From Arthrobacter sp. ISL-65 (lineage in GTDB: Bacteria > Actinomycetota > Actinomycetes > Actinomycetales > Micrococcaceae): a stretch of DNA of 48,690 nucleotides. The DNA lies in assembly GCF_018613795.1 (NCBI RefSeq), contig NZ_JAGGPN010000027.1, positions 1-48,690 of the forward strand. The letters run 5' to 3'. The notes below the pieces were generated by a model. That model searched no databases. It worked only from the letters and a program-made list of their open reading frames with translations, and had not been told where the DNA came from. The position numbers and the translations under genes were made by a program. Shown piece by piece: positions 41,181 to 48,690 of the stretch. Position 1 is the first letter of the stretch, and the number at the start of each line of letters is the position of its first letter.

Positions 41181-41493
41181 ATGTGCGCAACAGAATCCCG
41201 TAAAGAACTCCCTTTGGTTGCCTCGGCTTCGGCCTGCGGCTGCTGTTCACCTGCCGCTGCCGGCGAATCTCCGGCCATAGCTGCTGATGCTGAATACTCG
41301 CTGGAGGGGCTGACCTGTGGACATTGCGTGGCGAGCGTGGAGAAGGCCGTCGTTGCGCTTGATGGGGTGCAGGCCGTGTCCGTTGAGTTGAAGCCGGGCG
41401 GGCATTTCACGCCTGGTGATTTCCGGAACTGCCGATGATGAGGCAGTCCGCGACGCTGTTGCCGCCGCCGGGTACAGCCTAACCACCCGCTGA
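41181..41493 (+). pseudogene. CopZ-like heavy-metal-associated chaperone, one-base frameshift
   Basis: An HMA domain with the metal-binding motif GLTCGHCVASVEKAV and a Cys-rich N-terminal tail (ACGCCSPAAAG), about 103 residues if intact. The frame as written diverges after VSVELKPGG. One frame over the expected end is found: ISRLVISGTADDEAVRDAVA, AAGYSLTTR. One extra G in the run at 41400-41402 accounts for the shift. The protein would carry Cu(I) to the ATPase encoded next. Whether the lesion is real should be confirmed before calling it inactive; the Cys motif lies before the break. Confidence 0.85.
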
Positions 41494-41556
41494 CTAATCC
41501 GTTCCCGCCGGCCTCCGCACAAATGGCACGCCGGCCGATCCTCTAAGGAGGAAATC

Positions 41557-43686
41557 ATGGAAGACCACGCCCGCCACCATCATTCTGCGGCTGGCACCAC
41601 CCACGGCACCGCGGAAACCACCGCAGCGATCGCCACGGCGCCTGCCCACAACGGCCATGAAGGGCATGGCCCCGATGATGACCATGTCGTCCACACCCAC
41701 GGCCAGCATGCCGGCCACAGCACGGCCATGTTCAAAGACAGGTTCTGGCTGACCCTGGTCCTGTCGGTGCCGGTGGTCTATTTCAGCCCAATGTTCGCGC
41801 ACCTGCTCGGATACCTGCCGCCGGAGCTTCCAGGCTCGGCATGGATCCCGCCGGTGCTGGGGACCGTCATCTTCTTCTACGGCGGCATGCCGTTCCTGAA
41901 GGGCGGCCTGAACGAACTGAAGACCCGGCAACCGGGGATGATGCTGCTGATCGGCATGGCCATCACCGTTGCCTTCGTCGCGTCCTGGGCCACGAGCCTG
42001 GGACTCGGCGGTTTCGATCTGGACTTCTGGTGGGAACTGGCCCTGCTGGTGGCCATCATGCTGCTCGGCCACTGGATTGAGATGCGGGCCCTCGGCTCGG
42101 CACAGGGCGCCCTGGATGCCCTGGCCGCCCTGTTGCCGGACGAGGCCGAACGCATCACCGACACCGGCACCGAGACCGTCAGCGTGACAGAGCTTCGCAC
42201 CGGGGACACGGTCCTGGTCCGCTCCGGCGCCCGGATGCCGGCCGATGGAACGGTGATCGACGGGCAGGCCGAGTTCGACGAATCGATGATCACCGGCGAA
42301 TCCAAGACGGTGCTCCGCTCTCCGGGGGACACTGTCGTGGCCGGCACGGTCGCCACGGACAACACGGTCCGGGTCAGGGTCGACGCCGTCGGCGATGACA
42401 CTGCCCTGGCCGGGATCCAGCGGCTGGTCGCCGAAGCACAGGCGTCCTCATCCCGGGCGCAGGCCCTGGCCGACCGGGCCGCGGCGTTCCTGTTCTACTT
42501 CGCCGCGGGCGCCGGCGTCATCACCTTCATCTTCTGGACACTGCTGGGCAACGTCCCCGAAGCGGTCACGCGCACGGTGACCGTCCTGGTGATCGCCTGC
42601 CCGCACGCCCTGGGCCTGGCGATCCCGCTGGTGATCGCAATCTCGACAGAGCAGGCAGCCCGCGCCGGGGTCCTGATCAAGAACCGGATGGCCCTGGAGC
42701 GTATGCGCACCATCGACGTGGTGCTGTTCGACAAGACCGGGACCCTGACCAAGGGCGAACCCGAACTCAAAGACTCCGCCACCGTCGAGGGCGGGGACGG
42801 GCAGGAGATGCTGGCGATGGCCGCCGCGGTCGAATCCGACAGCGAACATCCCGTGGCGCGCGCCATCGTCCGGGCAGCACGCCAACAGGGCCTGGACGTT
42901 CCACGCGCCACCGACTTCACGTCCATGACCGGACGCGGGGTGCAGGCCACTGTCGACGGGCGCACCCTGCAGGTCGGCGGTCCGGCGCTGCTGCGCGAGC
43001 TCGGACTCACCGAACCGGCAGAACTGGCATCCGTCACCCGGACATGGATGGATCGCGGCGCAGCCGTTCTGCACGTGGTGGACGGGACCCGGATCCTTGG
43101 CGCGGTCAGCCTTGAGGACGCCGTCCGGGACGAGTCCCGGCAGGCCGTGGCGGCCCTGCAGAACCGGGGCGTCAAGGTCGGTATGATCACCGGGGACGCC
43201 CGCCAGGTCGCCCAGGCTGTGGCAACCGAGTTGGACATCGACGAGGTCTTCGCCGAGGTCCTGCCCGCAGACAAGGACAAGAAAGTCGCCGAACTCCAGG
43301 CCCGCGGGCTGAAGATCGCCATGGTCGGGGACGGCGTCAACGATTCCCCCGCCCTGGCCCGGGCCGAGGTGGGCATCGCCATCGGCGCCGGCACCGACGT
43401 CGCGATGGAATCAGCAGGCGTGGTCCTGGCCGGCAACGATCCCCGGGCCGTGCTGTCCATGGTGGACCTGTCCCGGGCCAGCTACCGGAAGATGTGGCAG
43501 AACCTGGTCTGGGCCACCGGTTACAACATCATCTCCGTGCCGCTGGCCGCAGGCGTGCTCGCCTTCGCAGGGGTTGTTCTCTCTCCCGCCGCCGGCGCCG
43601 TCCTGATGTCCGTCTCCACTATCGTCGTGGCGCTGAACGCCCAGCTGCTGCGACGGGTGAAACTGAACCCGTCCGAGGTTCGTTGA
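41557..43686 (+). CDS. copB: CPH-type P1B ATPase, copper/silver exporter (CopB-like)
   Basis: 709 residues, complete. A His-rich N-terminus (HHH, HGHEGHG, HTHGQHAGH in residues 1-60) replaces the usual HMA domain. The intramembrane metal site is C348-P349-H350, marking the CopB (P1B-3) subgroup that exports Cu(II)/Cu(I) or Ag. Other motifs are the phosphorylation site D392-KTGTLT, H431-P432 in the nucleotide domain and G-D592-GVND. It starts after GGAGGAAATC. It probably shares the CsoR-regulated transcript with the chaperone gene 64 bp upstream. Confidence 0.95.
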   Translation: MEDHARHHHSAAGTTHGTAETTAAIATAPAHNGHEGHGPDDDHVVHTHGQHAGHSTAMFKDRFWLTLVLSVPVVYFSPMFAHLLGYLPPELPGSAWIPPVLGTVIFFYGGMPFLKGGLNELKTRQPGMMLLIGMAITVAFVASWATSLGLGGFDLDFWWELALLVAIMLLGHWIEMRALGSAQGALDALAALLPDEAERITDTGTETVSVTELRTGDTVLVRSGARMPADGTVIDGQAEFDESMITGESKTVLRSPGDTVVAGTVATDNTVRVRVDAVGDDTALAGIQRLVAEAQASSSRAQALADRAAAFLFYFAAGAGVITFIFWTLLGNVPEAVTRTVTVLVIACPHALGLAIPLVIAISTEQAARAGVLIKNRMALERMRTIDVVLFDKTGTLTKGEPELKDSATVEGGDGQEMLAMAAAVESDSEHPVARAIVRAARQQGLDVPRATDFTSMTGRGVQATVDGRTLQVGGPALLRELGLTEPAELASVTRTWMDRGAAVLHVVDGTRILGAVSLEDAVRDESRQAVAALQNRGVKVGMITGDARQVAQAVATELDIDEVFAEVLPADKDKKVAELQARGLKIAMVGDGVNDSPALARAEVGIAIGAGTDVAMESAGVVLAGNDPRAVLSMVDLSRASYRKMWQNLVWATGYNIISVPLAAGVLAFAGVVLSPAAGAVLMSVSTIVVALNAQLLRRVKLNPSEVR

Positions 43687-43781
43687 TGCAAGAGGCCATC
43701 AACAGTCACAGGGGCGAACGCCTCCACGGCAGGCCGGTAGCCTAGAAGTACTACCGAACCCGCATGGAAGGAGGAACGCCC

Positions 43782-44252
43782 GTGAGCGCAGCAGCCCAAC
43801 GCAGCGCGACGGCATTCCTTCGCCGTGCGGGTTTGGTCGCCGCGGTGCTGGCCATCATCGCCGGGATTTTCGGCATGCACGTGATGACCGGCCACCACGC
43901 CACGCACTCCCCGGCCTTCGCGACGGCCAGTGCCCACGACCACGACACGGCACCCACTGACCAGCCCGGCCACCGCTCCCGTGACAGTACCGGGTCAGAC
44001 CCCGCCGTCGTTGCAGGGCCGGTTGGCCTCATGGTGGCCGCAGAGTCATGTCAGGATCCGGGATCCTGCAGCATGCAGGCCATGACGGCGGCCTGTACCC
44101 CGTCGCCGAAGACACCGTCCCTGGACGCGCCGCCACCAGGCAGCCTCGTCCTGGCCGTCAGCAACAACACCACAGCCGGCCCGGAAACCGGGCGGTGGAC
44201 CTACCTTCCCGACAGCCCCTCACCGTGTGAGCTGTCCATCAGCAGGACGTAA
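43782..44252 (+). CDS. DUF6153-like exported/membrane protein of the copper island
   Basis: 156 residues from GTG 43782 after AAGGAGG. One N-terminal membrane segment (AGLVAAVLAIIAGIFGMHVM) is followed by a His/Asp-rich stretch (TGHHATHSP ... HDHDTAPTDQPGHRS) and a Cys/Met segment (SCQDPGSCSMQAMTAACTP). This organisation is that of DUF6153 proteins often found in actinobacterial copper clusters. The extracytoplasmic His, Met and Cys residues suggest metal binding outside the membrane. It follows the ATPase by 95 bp. Confidence 0.78.
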   Translation: MSAAAQRSATAFLRRAGLVAAVLAIIAGIFGMHVMTGHHATHSPAFATASAHDHDTAPTDQPGHRSRDSTGSDPAVVAGPVGLMVAAESCQDPGSCSMQAMTAACTPSPKTPSLDAPPPGSLVLAVSNNTTAGPETGRWTYLPDSPSPCELSISRT

Positions 44253-44397
44253 AACGAGGCACCGCGCCCGGCCCGCCGCGGCGCACCCTCCATCACCCTG
44301 GCTTCCCCTTCCGGGACCGTCGGGCGCCTCCCTCGATGCACCTAATCCTTGCGGCGCCCCACGCGCCCGCTGATGATGTGAAGGACCTTGATTTTCC

Positions 44398-45051
44398 ATG
44401 AACAAGAAGTTTCTGACCCTTTCCACGACCGCCGTCGCAACGGTCATCGCCCTGGCCGGATGCGCCTCCGGATCCGGCACCGGCTCCCCAAACACCACAG
44501 CCTCCAGTACCGCGTCCTCCGGTACGTCCATGCCGGGCATGGACCACGGCAGCTCCAGCGCGACGGCCGGCAGCACCAGCTCGACGGCGGCGGCCATGAA
44601 CCACAACGCCGCGGACGTCACGTTCTCGCAGATGATGATCCCGCACCACACCCAGGCGGTGGAAATGAGCGACATGATGCTCAAGAAGTCCGGCGTCCCG
44701 ACCGCCGTGACCGCGCTGGCCACCAAGATCAAGGCCGCCCAAGGACCCGAGATCCAGACCATGACCGGCTGGCTTAAGGCATGGAACGAACCGACCACCA
44801 TGCCCTCCGGGCACAGCATGGACGGGACGATGAGCGAGGCCGACATGAAGGCCCTCAGCGCCGCCCAGGGCACCGAGGCCGCCCGGCTCTTCCTGAAGCA
44901 GATGATCGCCCACCACGAGGGCGCCGTGATGATGGCCAAGACCGAAAACACCGCGGGTAAGAACGCCGACGCCGTTCAGCTGAGCAAGGACATCGTGACC
45001 GCGCAGGAAGCCGAAATCCAGGAAATGCAGAAGCTGCTGGCCACCCTCTGA
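44398..45051 (+). CDS. DUF305 lipoprotein, periplasmic/surface copper-binding type
   Basis: 217 residues. Signal peptide with lipobox ALAGC (Cys22), then a Ser/Thr-rich linker containing MPGMDHGSS. The DUF305 domain shows paired Met/His signatures: FSQMMIPHHTQAVEMSDMML and FLKQMIAHHEGAVMMAKTEN, which coordinate copper or silver in characterised relatives. It is lipid-anchored outside the membrane. Such proteins accompany copper exporters and are thought to buffer metal ions released there. A hairpin terminator follows at 45065. Confidence 0.92.
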   Translation: MNKKFLTLSTTAVATVIALAGCASGSGTGSPNTTASSTASSGTSMPGMDHGSSSATAGSTSSTAAAMNHNAADVTFSQMMIPHHTQAVEMSDMMLKKSGVPTAVTALATKIKAAQGPEIQTMTGWLKAWNEPTTMPSGHSMDGTMSEADMKALSAAQGTEAARLFLKQMIAHHEGAVMMAKTENTAGKNADAVQLSKDIVTAQEAEIQEMQKLLATL

Positions 45052-45064
45052 CCAGCACCATCAG

Positions 45065-45103
45065 GCGCCGGCACCGCCGCCCCCTTGGCGGCCGTGCCGG
45101 CGC
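45065..45103. terminator. hairpin after the DUF305 gene
   Basis: Outer stem GCGCCGGCAC / GTGCCGGCGC (10 bp, perfect) encloses a second stem CCGCC / GGCGG. No T-run follows, and the downstream gene is on the same strand, so it may act as an attenuating or processing structure. Confidence 0.65.
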
Positions 45104-45146
45104 TCCGCCCTGCATTCCTCTTCACCCCCATACCGGAGCGTCTTCC

Positions 45147-46034
45147 ATGCCTGCCCACACCATTACCAAGTCCCGGCCCGCAGCCTTCGCGGCCGGCACC
45201 GCAGTCCTCATCCTCGCCCTGGCCGCCTGCACCCCTGCCCCACAGCCGACGACGGGCCCACCCTCCTCCAGCGGGCAGGTCGGCACCGGCCTGCCCAGCA
45301 GCCACATCCACGGGCTGACCGTCAGCGGTGACACCAGCCAGGTGCTTCTGGCCACCCATGACGGGCTGTTCGACGTCACCACGCAGCCCGCCAGCAAGAT
45401 CGGCGACACCCATGACCTGATGGGCTTCACCGCCGCCAAGGACCCAGGCGTTTTCTACGCCTCCGGGCACCCCGGCGAAGGCTCGGACCTTCCCAACCCG
45501 CTGGGCCTCATCAAGTCTGTGGACGGCGGCAAGACCTGGGAACAGCTCTCCAGACAGGGGGTATCCGACTTCCACGCCCTCACCACGACGAAATCCGGCA
45601 TTGTCGCTTTCGACGGAACACTCTGGACCAGCCCGGACGGCAAGGCCTGGAAGGCAGCTTCCACAACCTTCGCTCCGGCGTTCCTCGCCGGACACCCCGA
45701 CAGCAACACGGTCCTGGCGACCACTCCCAGGGGCGTCCAGCGCTCCACGGACGGAGGAACCACCTGGGCACTGGTGAAGTCCGGCCCGGTCGTCATTTTT
45801 GCCGCGTTCGCCAGCCCCGCTGAAGCGGTCGGGGTCGAACCGGACGGAACAGTCCACTACTCGGCTGACGCCGGCGCAACCTGGACCAAGAAAGGCCGTA
45901 TCGAAGGCCAGATCCGGTCCATCGCGGCCGTTAAAGGCGCCGACGGGAAACCGTGGATCTGGGCCGCGACGGTCGAAGGCCTCGTCGTCTCCACCGACGG
46001 AGGGAAGACCTTCCGCCCCGCCGACGCGAACTGA
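45147..46034 (+). CDS. F510_1955-type beta-propeller lipoprotein
   Basis: 295 residues. A signal peptide ends at the lipobox LAAC (Cys28). The rest is a sialidase/Asp-box-like propeller: repeated S-x-D-x-G-x-x-W blades (SVDGGKTWEQL, SPDGKAWKA, STDGGTTWALV, SADAGATWTKK, STDGGKTFRP), with HIHGLTVSGD at the front as in the F510_1955 family. Despite the glycosylhydrolase name no catalytic set is evident. Members occur in copper-resistance clusters. Probably a surface-anchored binding or sensing protein. Confidence 0.88.
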   Translation: MPAHTITKSRPAAFAAGTAVLILALAACTPAPQPTTGPPSSSGQVGTGLPSSHIHGLTVSGDTSQVLLATHDGLFDVTTQPASKIGDTHDLMGFTAAKDPGVFYASGHPGEGSDLPNPLGLIKSVDGGKTWEQLSRQGVSDFHALTTTKSGIVAFDGTLWTSPDGKAWKAASTTFAPAFLAGHPDSNTVLATTPRGVQRSTDGGTTWALVKSGPVVIFAAFASPAEAVGVEPDGTVHYSADAGATWTKKGRIEGQIRSIAAVKGADGKPWIWAATVEGLVVSTDGGKTFRPADAN

Positions 46035-46164
46035 ACAGCATGGGCATCAGGAAATGCTCCGCCTTCACGGTGACCTCCGGCGTGGAGCCCCGCAACCTCA
46101 CCCGGGCCATTGTTAAGGTGCCGGTTCCCGCCCGCCCGGTTACAGGCGTGGAAGGCTCTGTGCC

Positions 46165-46659
46165 GTGAGTCGTGCCGAAGTCTGGCGCACGGATCCGGCC
46201 ACGCTGCGTGACGTGATCCTGGATCGTGCAGCGGTGGAAACACGGCTGGGCAACTGCCCACCGCTGGAGCGCGTCTGGATCCTGTCGCTGCTGGACCGGC
46301 ACGAAGAAGCCCTGGAAGAAGGGCACCAGCTGCTGGCTAGCTCCCGGGACCGTTTCAAACCGCTGCTGGTCCTCGCACACGCCTACCAGCGCCAGTACCG
46401 GTGGGCCGAAGCGGCAGCCCTTCACGAACAGGCCCTCCGCATGGCCTCCACCCGGACCAGGGAAGCTCTGGTCCGCCACCATATCGGCAGGCGCCTCTTC
46501 GATGAAGCCCGGTACCGGGACGCCGCCGCGGAGTTCGAGTGGGCCAGCGACCTGTATCGCAACGGAGGCCGGGCACGTCTGGCCGAGGCATCGCGGCAGG
46601 CGGCCGCGCGCTCCCGGGAGGTGCACGGCCGGGACGGCTGGTCTGCCCCTGAGGGCTGA
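46165..46659 (+). CDS. TPR-repeat protein
   Basis: 164 residues from GTG 46165. Helix pairs with the TPR pattern are visible: WILSLLDRHEEALEEGHQLL, LLVLAHAYQRQYRWAEAAAL-HEQAL and LVRHHIGRRLFDEARYRDAA-AEFEWASDLYR. No signal peptide, so it is cytoplasmic. Small TPR proteins of this type often sit in actinobacterial copper islands and may scaffold other proteins. It is followed 82 bp later by the Csp-like gene. Confidence 0.85.
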   Translation: MSRAEVWRTDPATLRDVILDRAAVETRLGNCPPLERVWILSLLDRHEEALEEGHQLLASSRDRFKPLLVLAHAYQRQYRWAEAAALHEQALRMASTRTREALVRHHIGRRLFDEARYRDAAAEFEWASDLYRNGGRARLAEASRQAAARSREVHGRDGWSAPEG

Positions 46660-46741
46660 CGGCCTCAGGAACGCCCGGCTAGGGTGGGCCGTGACGGCCG
46701 GACCGTCCGGCCCACCCACCACCAGTGTCAGGAGCCGCATC

Positions 46742-47152
46742 ATGACCCACCACATCAGCGCCATGCTCAACGCCCACCCCCGCGGGGCCGGCACCGCCGG
46801 GCAGGACACACTGGCCGAGTGCATCGCCGCGTGCTTTGAATGTGCCCAGTCCTGTACCGCGTGCGCCGATGCATGCCTGGGCGAAAAGATGGTCGCCGAT
46901 CTCGCCGCGTGTATCCGTACTGACCTGGACTGCGCGGACATTTGCGCCGCGACAGGCAGCATCCTCACACGCCAGACCGCCACCAACACCGACATCACCA
47001 AGGCAGTGCTGGAGGCTTGCCGGACAGCCTGCGCCGCGTGCGCGGAAGAATGCGAGCAGCACGCCGGCATGCACGAGCACTGCAGAATCTGCGCGGAAGC
47101 CTGCCGCCGTTGCGAAACGGCCTGCACGGAACTTCTCACCGCCCTGGCCTAA
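46742..47152 (+). CDS. four-helix-bundle copper-storage-like protein (Csp family)
   Basis: 136 residues with about 18 cysteines, nearly all as CxxC or CxxxC within helices: CIAACFECAQSCTACADACL, CIRTDLDCADICAATG, CRTACAACAEECEQHAG and CRICAEACRRCETAC. This is the four-helix bundle copper storage protein pattern, where thiols line the core and bind many Cu(I) ions. No Tat or Sec signal is present, so it matches the cytosolic (Csp3-like) branch. It would complement export by the ATPase by storing Cu(I). Confidence 0.93.
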   Translation: MTHHISAMLNAHPRGAGTAGQDTLAECIAACFECAQSCTACADACLGEKMVADLAACIRTDLDCADICAATGSILTRQTATNTDITKAVLEACRTACAACAEECEQHAGMHEHCRICAEACRRCETACTELLTALA

Positions 47153-47184
47153 GCCCTCCGGCAGGCAAGCCGTGCTGCAGCTGC

Positions 47185-47778
47185 CTAGGCGCCGGCCTCC
47201 CCTGGGCCGGTGGCCGGTGGCTGCAGCCCGGACATGGTGAGGTTCACCAGCCGCCGTACCGCTTCCCGGGACGGCAGCTCCGAGGCGGCTTCCAGCGCAT
47301 GCAGGCAATATCCGGCGAGCTCCTCCGGGGCGACATCGCCGCGCACGTCGCCCGCTTCTGCCCCGGCCCGCAGCAGGTCCGTCAGGAAATCGTTGAGGTG
47401 CCGGTGTGCGTGGCTGACGTGAGGGCTCTGGTGCAGCCGGGCTGCCAGAGCGCCCCCATGGCGGGAGTGGGCCATTATTGCGTAGGCCTCCAGGACCGCT
47501 GCCAGTTGCCGCGCAGGGCCGTCTGCGCTGAGCCGGGCCTGCGCGAGGCGCTCCAGGTGCTCATGGATCTGGCGCTCGTGCCAGGCCGCAAGGACCGCCT
47601 CCACATCAGGGAAGTACTTGTACAGCGTGGCCCGCCCAACGCCGGCTCCCTGCGCGATCTGGGACATGGTTACCGAGCCCAGCCCGTTTTCACTGACCAG
47701 CCCAGCGGTAGCATCAAGGATCGCCGTCCGCACCGTGCTCCGGTGCGCTTCGATCGTGTCGTTCCAGAGCCTCGGCAT
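47185..47778 (-). CDS. TetR-family regulator
   Basis: 197 residues from ATG 47778. The DNA-binding domain is clear: AILDATAGLVSENGLGSVTM, SQIAQGAGVGRATLYKYFPD. The C-terminal ligand domain (AYAIMAHSRHGGALAARLHQ ... FLTDLLRAGAEAGDVRGDVA) resembles TetR regulators that sense small organic molecules. It is divergent from a small membrane operon 93 bp away, with two matching palindromes between, so autoregulation and control of that operon are likely. Confidence 0.92.
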   Translation of the reverse strand: MPRLWNDTIEAHRSTVRTAILDATAGLVSENGLGSVTMSQIAQGAGVGRATLYKYFPDVEAVLAAWHERQIHEHLERLAQARLSADGPARQLAAVLEAYAIMAHSRHGGALAARLHQSPHVSHAHRHLNDFLTDLLRAGAEAGDVRGDVAPEELAGYCLHALEAASELPSREAVRRLVNLTMSGLQPPATGPGEAGA

Positions 47779-47806
47779 GTGGTCATCATACAGTTCGTCG
47801 CGTGTT

Positions 47807-47838
47807 GGACAGCATGTCCGCAACGAGACATACTGTCT
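47807..47838. promoter_or_regulatory. two TetR-type operators
   Basis: GGACA-GCA-TGTCC (47807-47819) and AGACA-TAC-TGTCT (47826-47838) fit RGACA-N3-TGTCY and are centred 19 bp apart, about two helical turns. They lie between the TetR gene and the small membrane operon. Confidence 0.75.
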
Positions 47839-47871
47839 TACAAAACCCGCAGACCTGCGTGAGGGAGAGTA

Positions 47872-48048
47872 ATGAGCGAGAGAAACGAGCGGCCCGCGGA
47901 GAACACGCAACCCGGAGAGGCCCCCCATAAGCCCGAGCCGGCAACTCCGCGGTGGGTTAAAGGCTTCATCGTCGTTGGCGTACTCCTGGTCGTGGCCTTC
48001 GTGGTCCTGCATCTGGCCGGCGGGGGAATGGGAAGCCATACGCCGTGA
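47872..48048 (+). CDS. small membrane protein, 58 residues
   Basis: ATG 47872 follows GAGGGAGAG. MSERNERPAENTQPGEAPHK then PEPATPRWVKGFIVVGVLLV, VAFVVLHLAGGGMGSHTP: a polar N-terminus, one transmembrane helix and a short Gly/His tail. Its TGA overlaps the next start (GTGA), so it is coupled to the membrane protein that follows. Divergent from the TetR gene. Function unknown. Confidence 0.8.
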   Translation: MSERNERPAENTQPGEAPHKPEPATPRWVKGFIVVGVLLVVAFVVLHLAGGGMGSHTP

Positions 48049-48578
48049 GGCTCATGACACCGGGGCTGCGCAAGGCCGCCCTGACCGTCCACGTCGCCAC
48101 CTCGGTCGGCTGGCTGGGCGCGGTCGTATGCTTTCTCCTCCTGGCAGTCGCCGGGCTGACAGGAACCAGCCAGCAACTGGTGCGTTCGGCCTACCTGATG
48201 ATGGATCTCATAGGCTGGGCCGTCATTCTTCCGCTGAGCCTGGCATCCCTGGCCTCAGGCATCATTCAGGCGCTCGGCACCGTGTGGGGACTGTTCCGCC
48301 ACTACTGGGTCCTGATCAAACTCATCATCACCGCCCTGGCGACAGCCCTGCTGCTGCTCCACCTCCAGCCCGTCACCCATATGGCTGGCATCGCATCAGT
48401 CTCTGACCTTTCCCCCACCGACATGACGGCGATGCGAACCCAGCTGCTTGCTGACGCCGCAGCAGCCGTCCTGGCCCTGCTCGTCACGACTGTGCTCTCG
48501 CTCTACAAGCCCCGCGGACTCACCAAATACGGGCGAACCCGCAATGAACGCCGGCAACCTGCCGGACAGCAGCCATAG
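48045..48578 (+). CDS. DUF2269-like integral membrane protein
   Basis: 177 residues from GTG 48045. Four transmembrane segments are seen (LTVHVATSVGWLGAVVCFLLL-AV, MMDLIGWAVILPLSLASLAS-G, HYWVLIKLIITALATALLLL, LLADAAAAVLALLVTTVLSL). The first helix starts with the HVATSVGWLGAV pattern of DUF2269-like proteins, whose His residues may bind haem or metal. It is translationally coupled to the 58-residue protein and probably regulated by the divergent TetR protein. The C-terminus is basic and cytoplasmic. Confidence 0.82.
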   Translation: MRLMTPGLRKAALTVHVATSVGWLGAVVCFLLLAVAGLTGTSQQLVRSAYLMMDLIGWAVILPLSLASLASGIIQALGTVWGLFRHYWVLIKLIITALATALLLLHLQPVTHMAGIASVSDLSPTDMTAMRTQLLADAAAAVLALLVTTVLSLYKPRGLTKYGRTRNERRQPAGQQP

Positions 48579-48669
48579 CCCACATCCCCGGCGCGGTCAC
48601 GTAGGCAAGCCGACTGCAGACGGACGGCTCCCCTTCCTAGTCCGGCTCAGTGTCTCGAAACCTGTGTGT

Positions 48670-48685
48670 GGCGGATTCAGGTGGT
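48670..48685 (-). repeat. right copy of the window-terminal inverted repeat
   Basis: GGCGGATTCAGGTGGT is the reverse complement of positions 3-18 with one mismatch. No other copy was noticed between the two ends. Confidence 0.7.
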
Positions 48686-48690
48686 GTCTG

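Noticed and set aside
46040..46168. 42-residue frame between the propeller and TPR genes
   Set aside because: Could be a leader peptide, but there is no clear initiation signal or stem-loop to support it.
45931..47139. 402-residue minus-strand frame over the TPR and Csp genes
   Set aside because: Antisense to a protein with regular CxxC spacing on the plus strand, which is strong evidence for that strand.
1..48690. Complete plasmid or prophage
   Set aside because: No replication initiator, partition, relaxase, capsid or integrase gene was recognised, so neither is claimed, although the end repeat leaves a circular form open.

Overview
The window is high-GC DNA (clearly above 60% over most of its length) with actinobacterial gene style: GTG and TTG starts, ATGA/GTGA stop-start overlaps and short intergenic gaps. 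The mix of families (helicase-associated-domain fragments, DUF6153-like and DUF305 copper proteins, F510_1955-type beta-propeller, fluoride channel pairs) suggests an Arthrobacter/Pseudarthrobacter-type member of the Micrococcaceae. That genus-level guess is inference from memory of these families. No replication, partition, conjugation, rRNA or tRNA gene was recognised, so the window reads as an accessory region (genomic island or part of a plasmid), not core chromosome.

Layout. 0.4-3.2 kb: a Tn402/Tn5053-like transposition module (serine resolvase, DDE transposase TniA, AAA ATPase TniB); tniA is broken by a 7-bp tandem duplication. 3.3-9.6 kb: lower-GC cargo with decayed repeat-protein DNA, an unknown 390-residue protein, a PASTA lipoprotein, a PH-SHOCT protein and a TIR-like nucleotide-binding protein, with a short TCAAAAACG motif in the gaps. 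9.8-16.8 kb: a redox/efflux block (two paralogous aldo-keto reductases, a helix-turn-helix regulator, an FAD monooxygenase) in which an MFS gene, a TetR gene and an SDR gene are broken or truncated. 17-23 kb: small unknown genes, an HTH/DUF2975-like pair, several frameshifted genes and a gene-poor stretch. 23.4-26.2 kb: a GIY-YIG protein next to a zinc-ribbon/Vsr-like nuclease. 26.4-35.4 kb: mixed small genes (deaminase, NUDIX, NmrA/HxlR pair, MerR with its hydrolase target, stress proteins, a lone HsdR_N-like nuclease) with gene fragments between them.

36.2-40.6 kb is a fluoride-response island: two fluoride (crcB-motif) riboswitches, a frameshifted unknown gene, an internally deleted histidine phosphatase, then a tightly overlapping run of universal stress protein, two CrcB/Fluc channel subunits and an MFS transporter. 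41.0-47.2 kb is a copper/silver island: a perfect CsoR-type operator, a frameshifted CopZ-like chaperone, a CPH-type P1B ATPase, two Met/His-rich exported proteins, a beta-propeller lipoprotein, a TPR protein and a Cys-rich four-helix copper-storage-like protein. It is followed by a TetR regulator divergent from a small membrane operon, with two matching palindromes between them.

Two general features stand out. First, at least eight genes carry single-base indels and two carry short tandem duplications (7 bp, 4 bp); this is either real decay or sequence error and limits how far the broken genes can be interpreted. Second, many gene fragments meet at sharp junctions, which marks the region as a recombination mosaic. 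A 16-bp inverted repeat (15/16) lies at the two extreme ends of the window.
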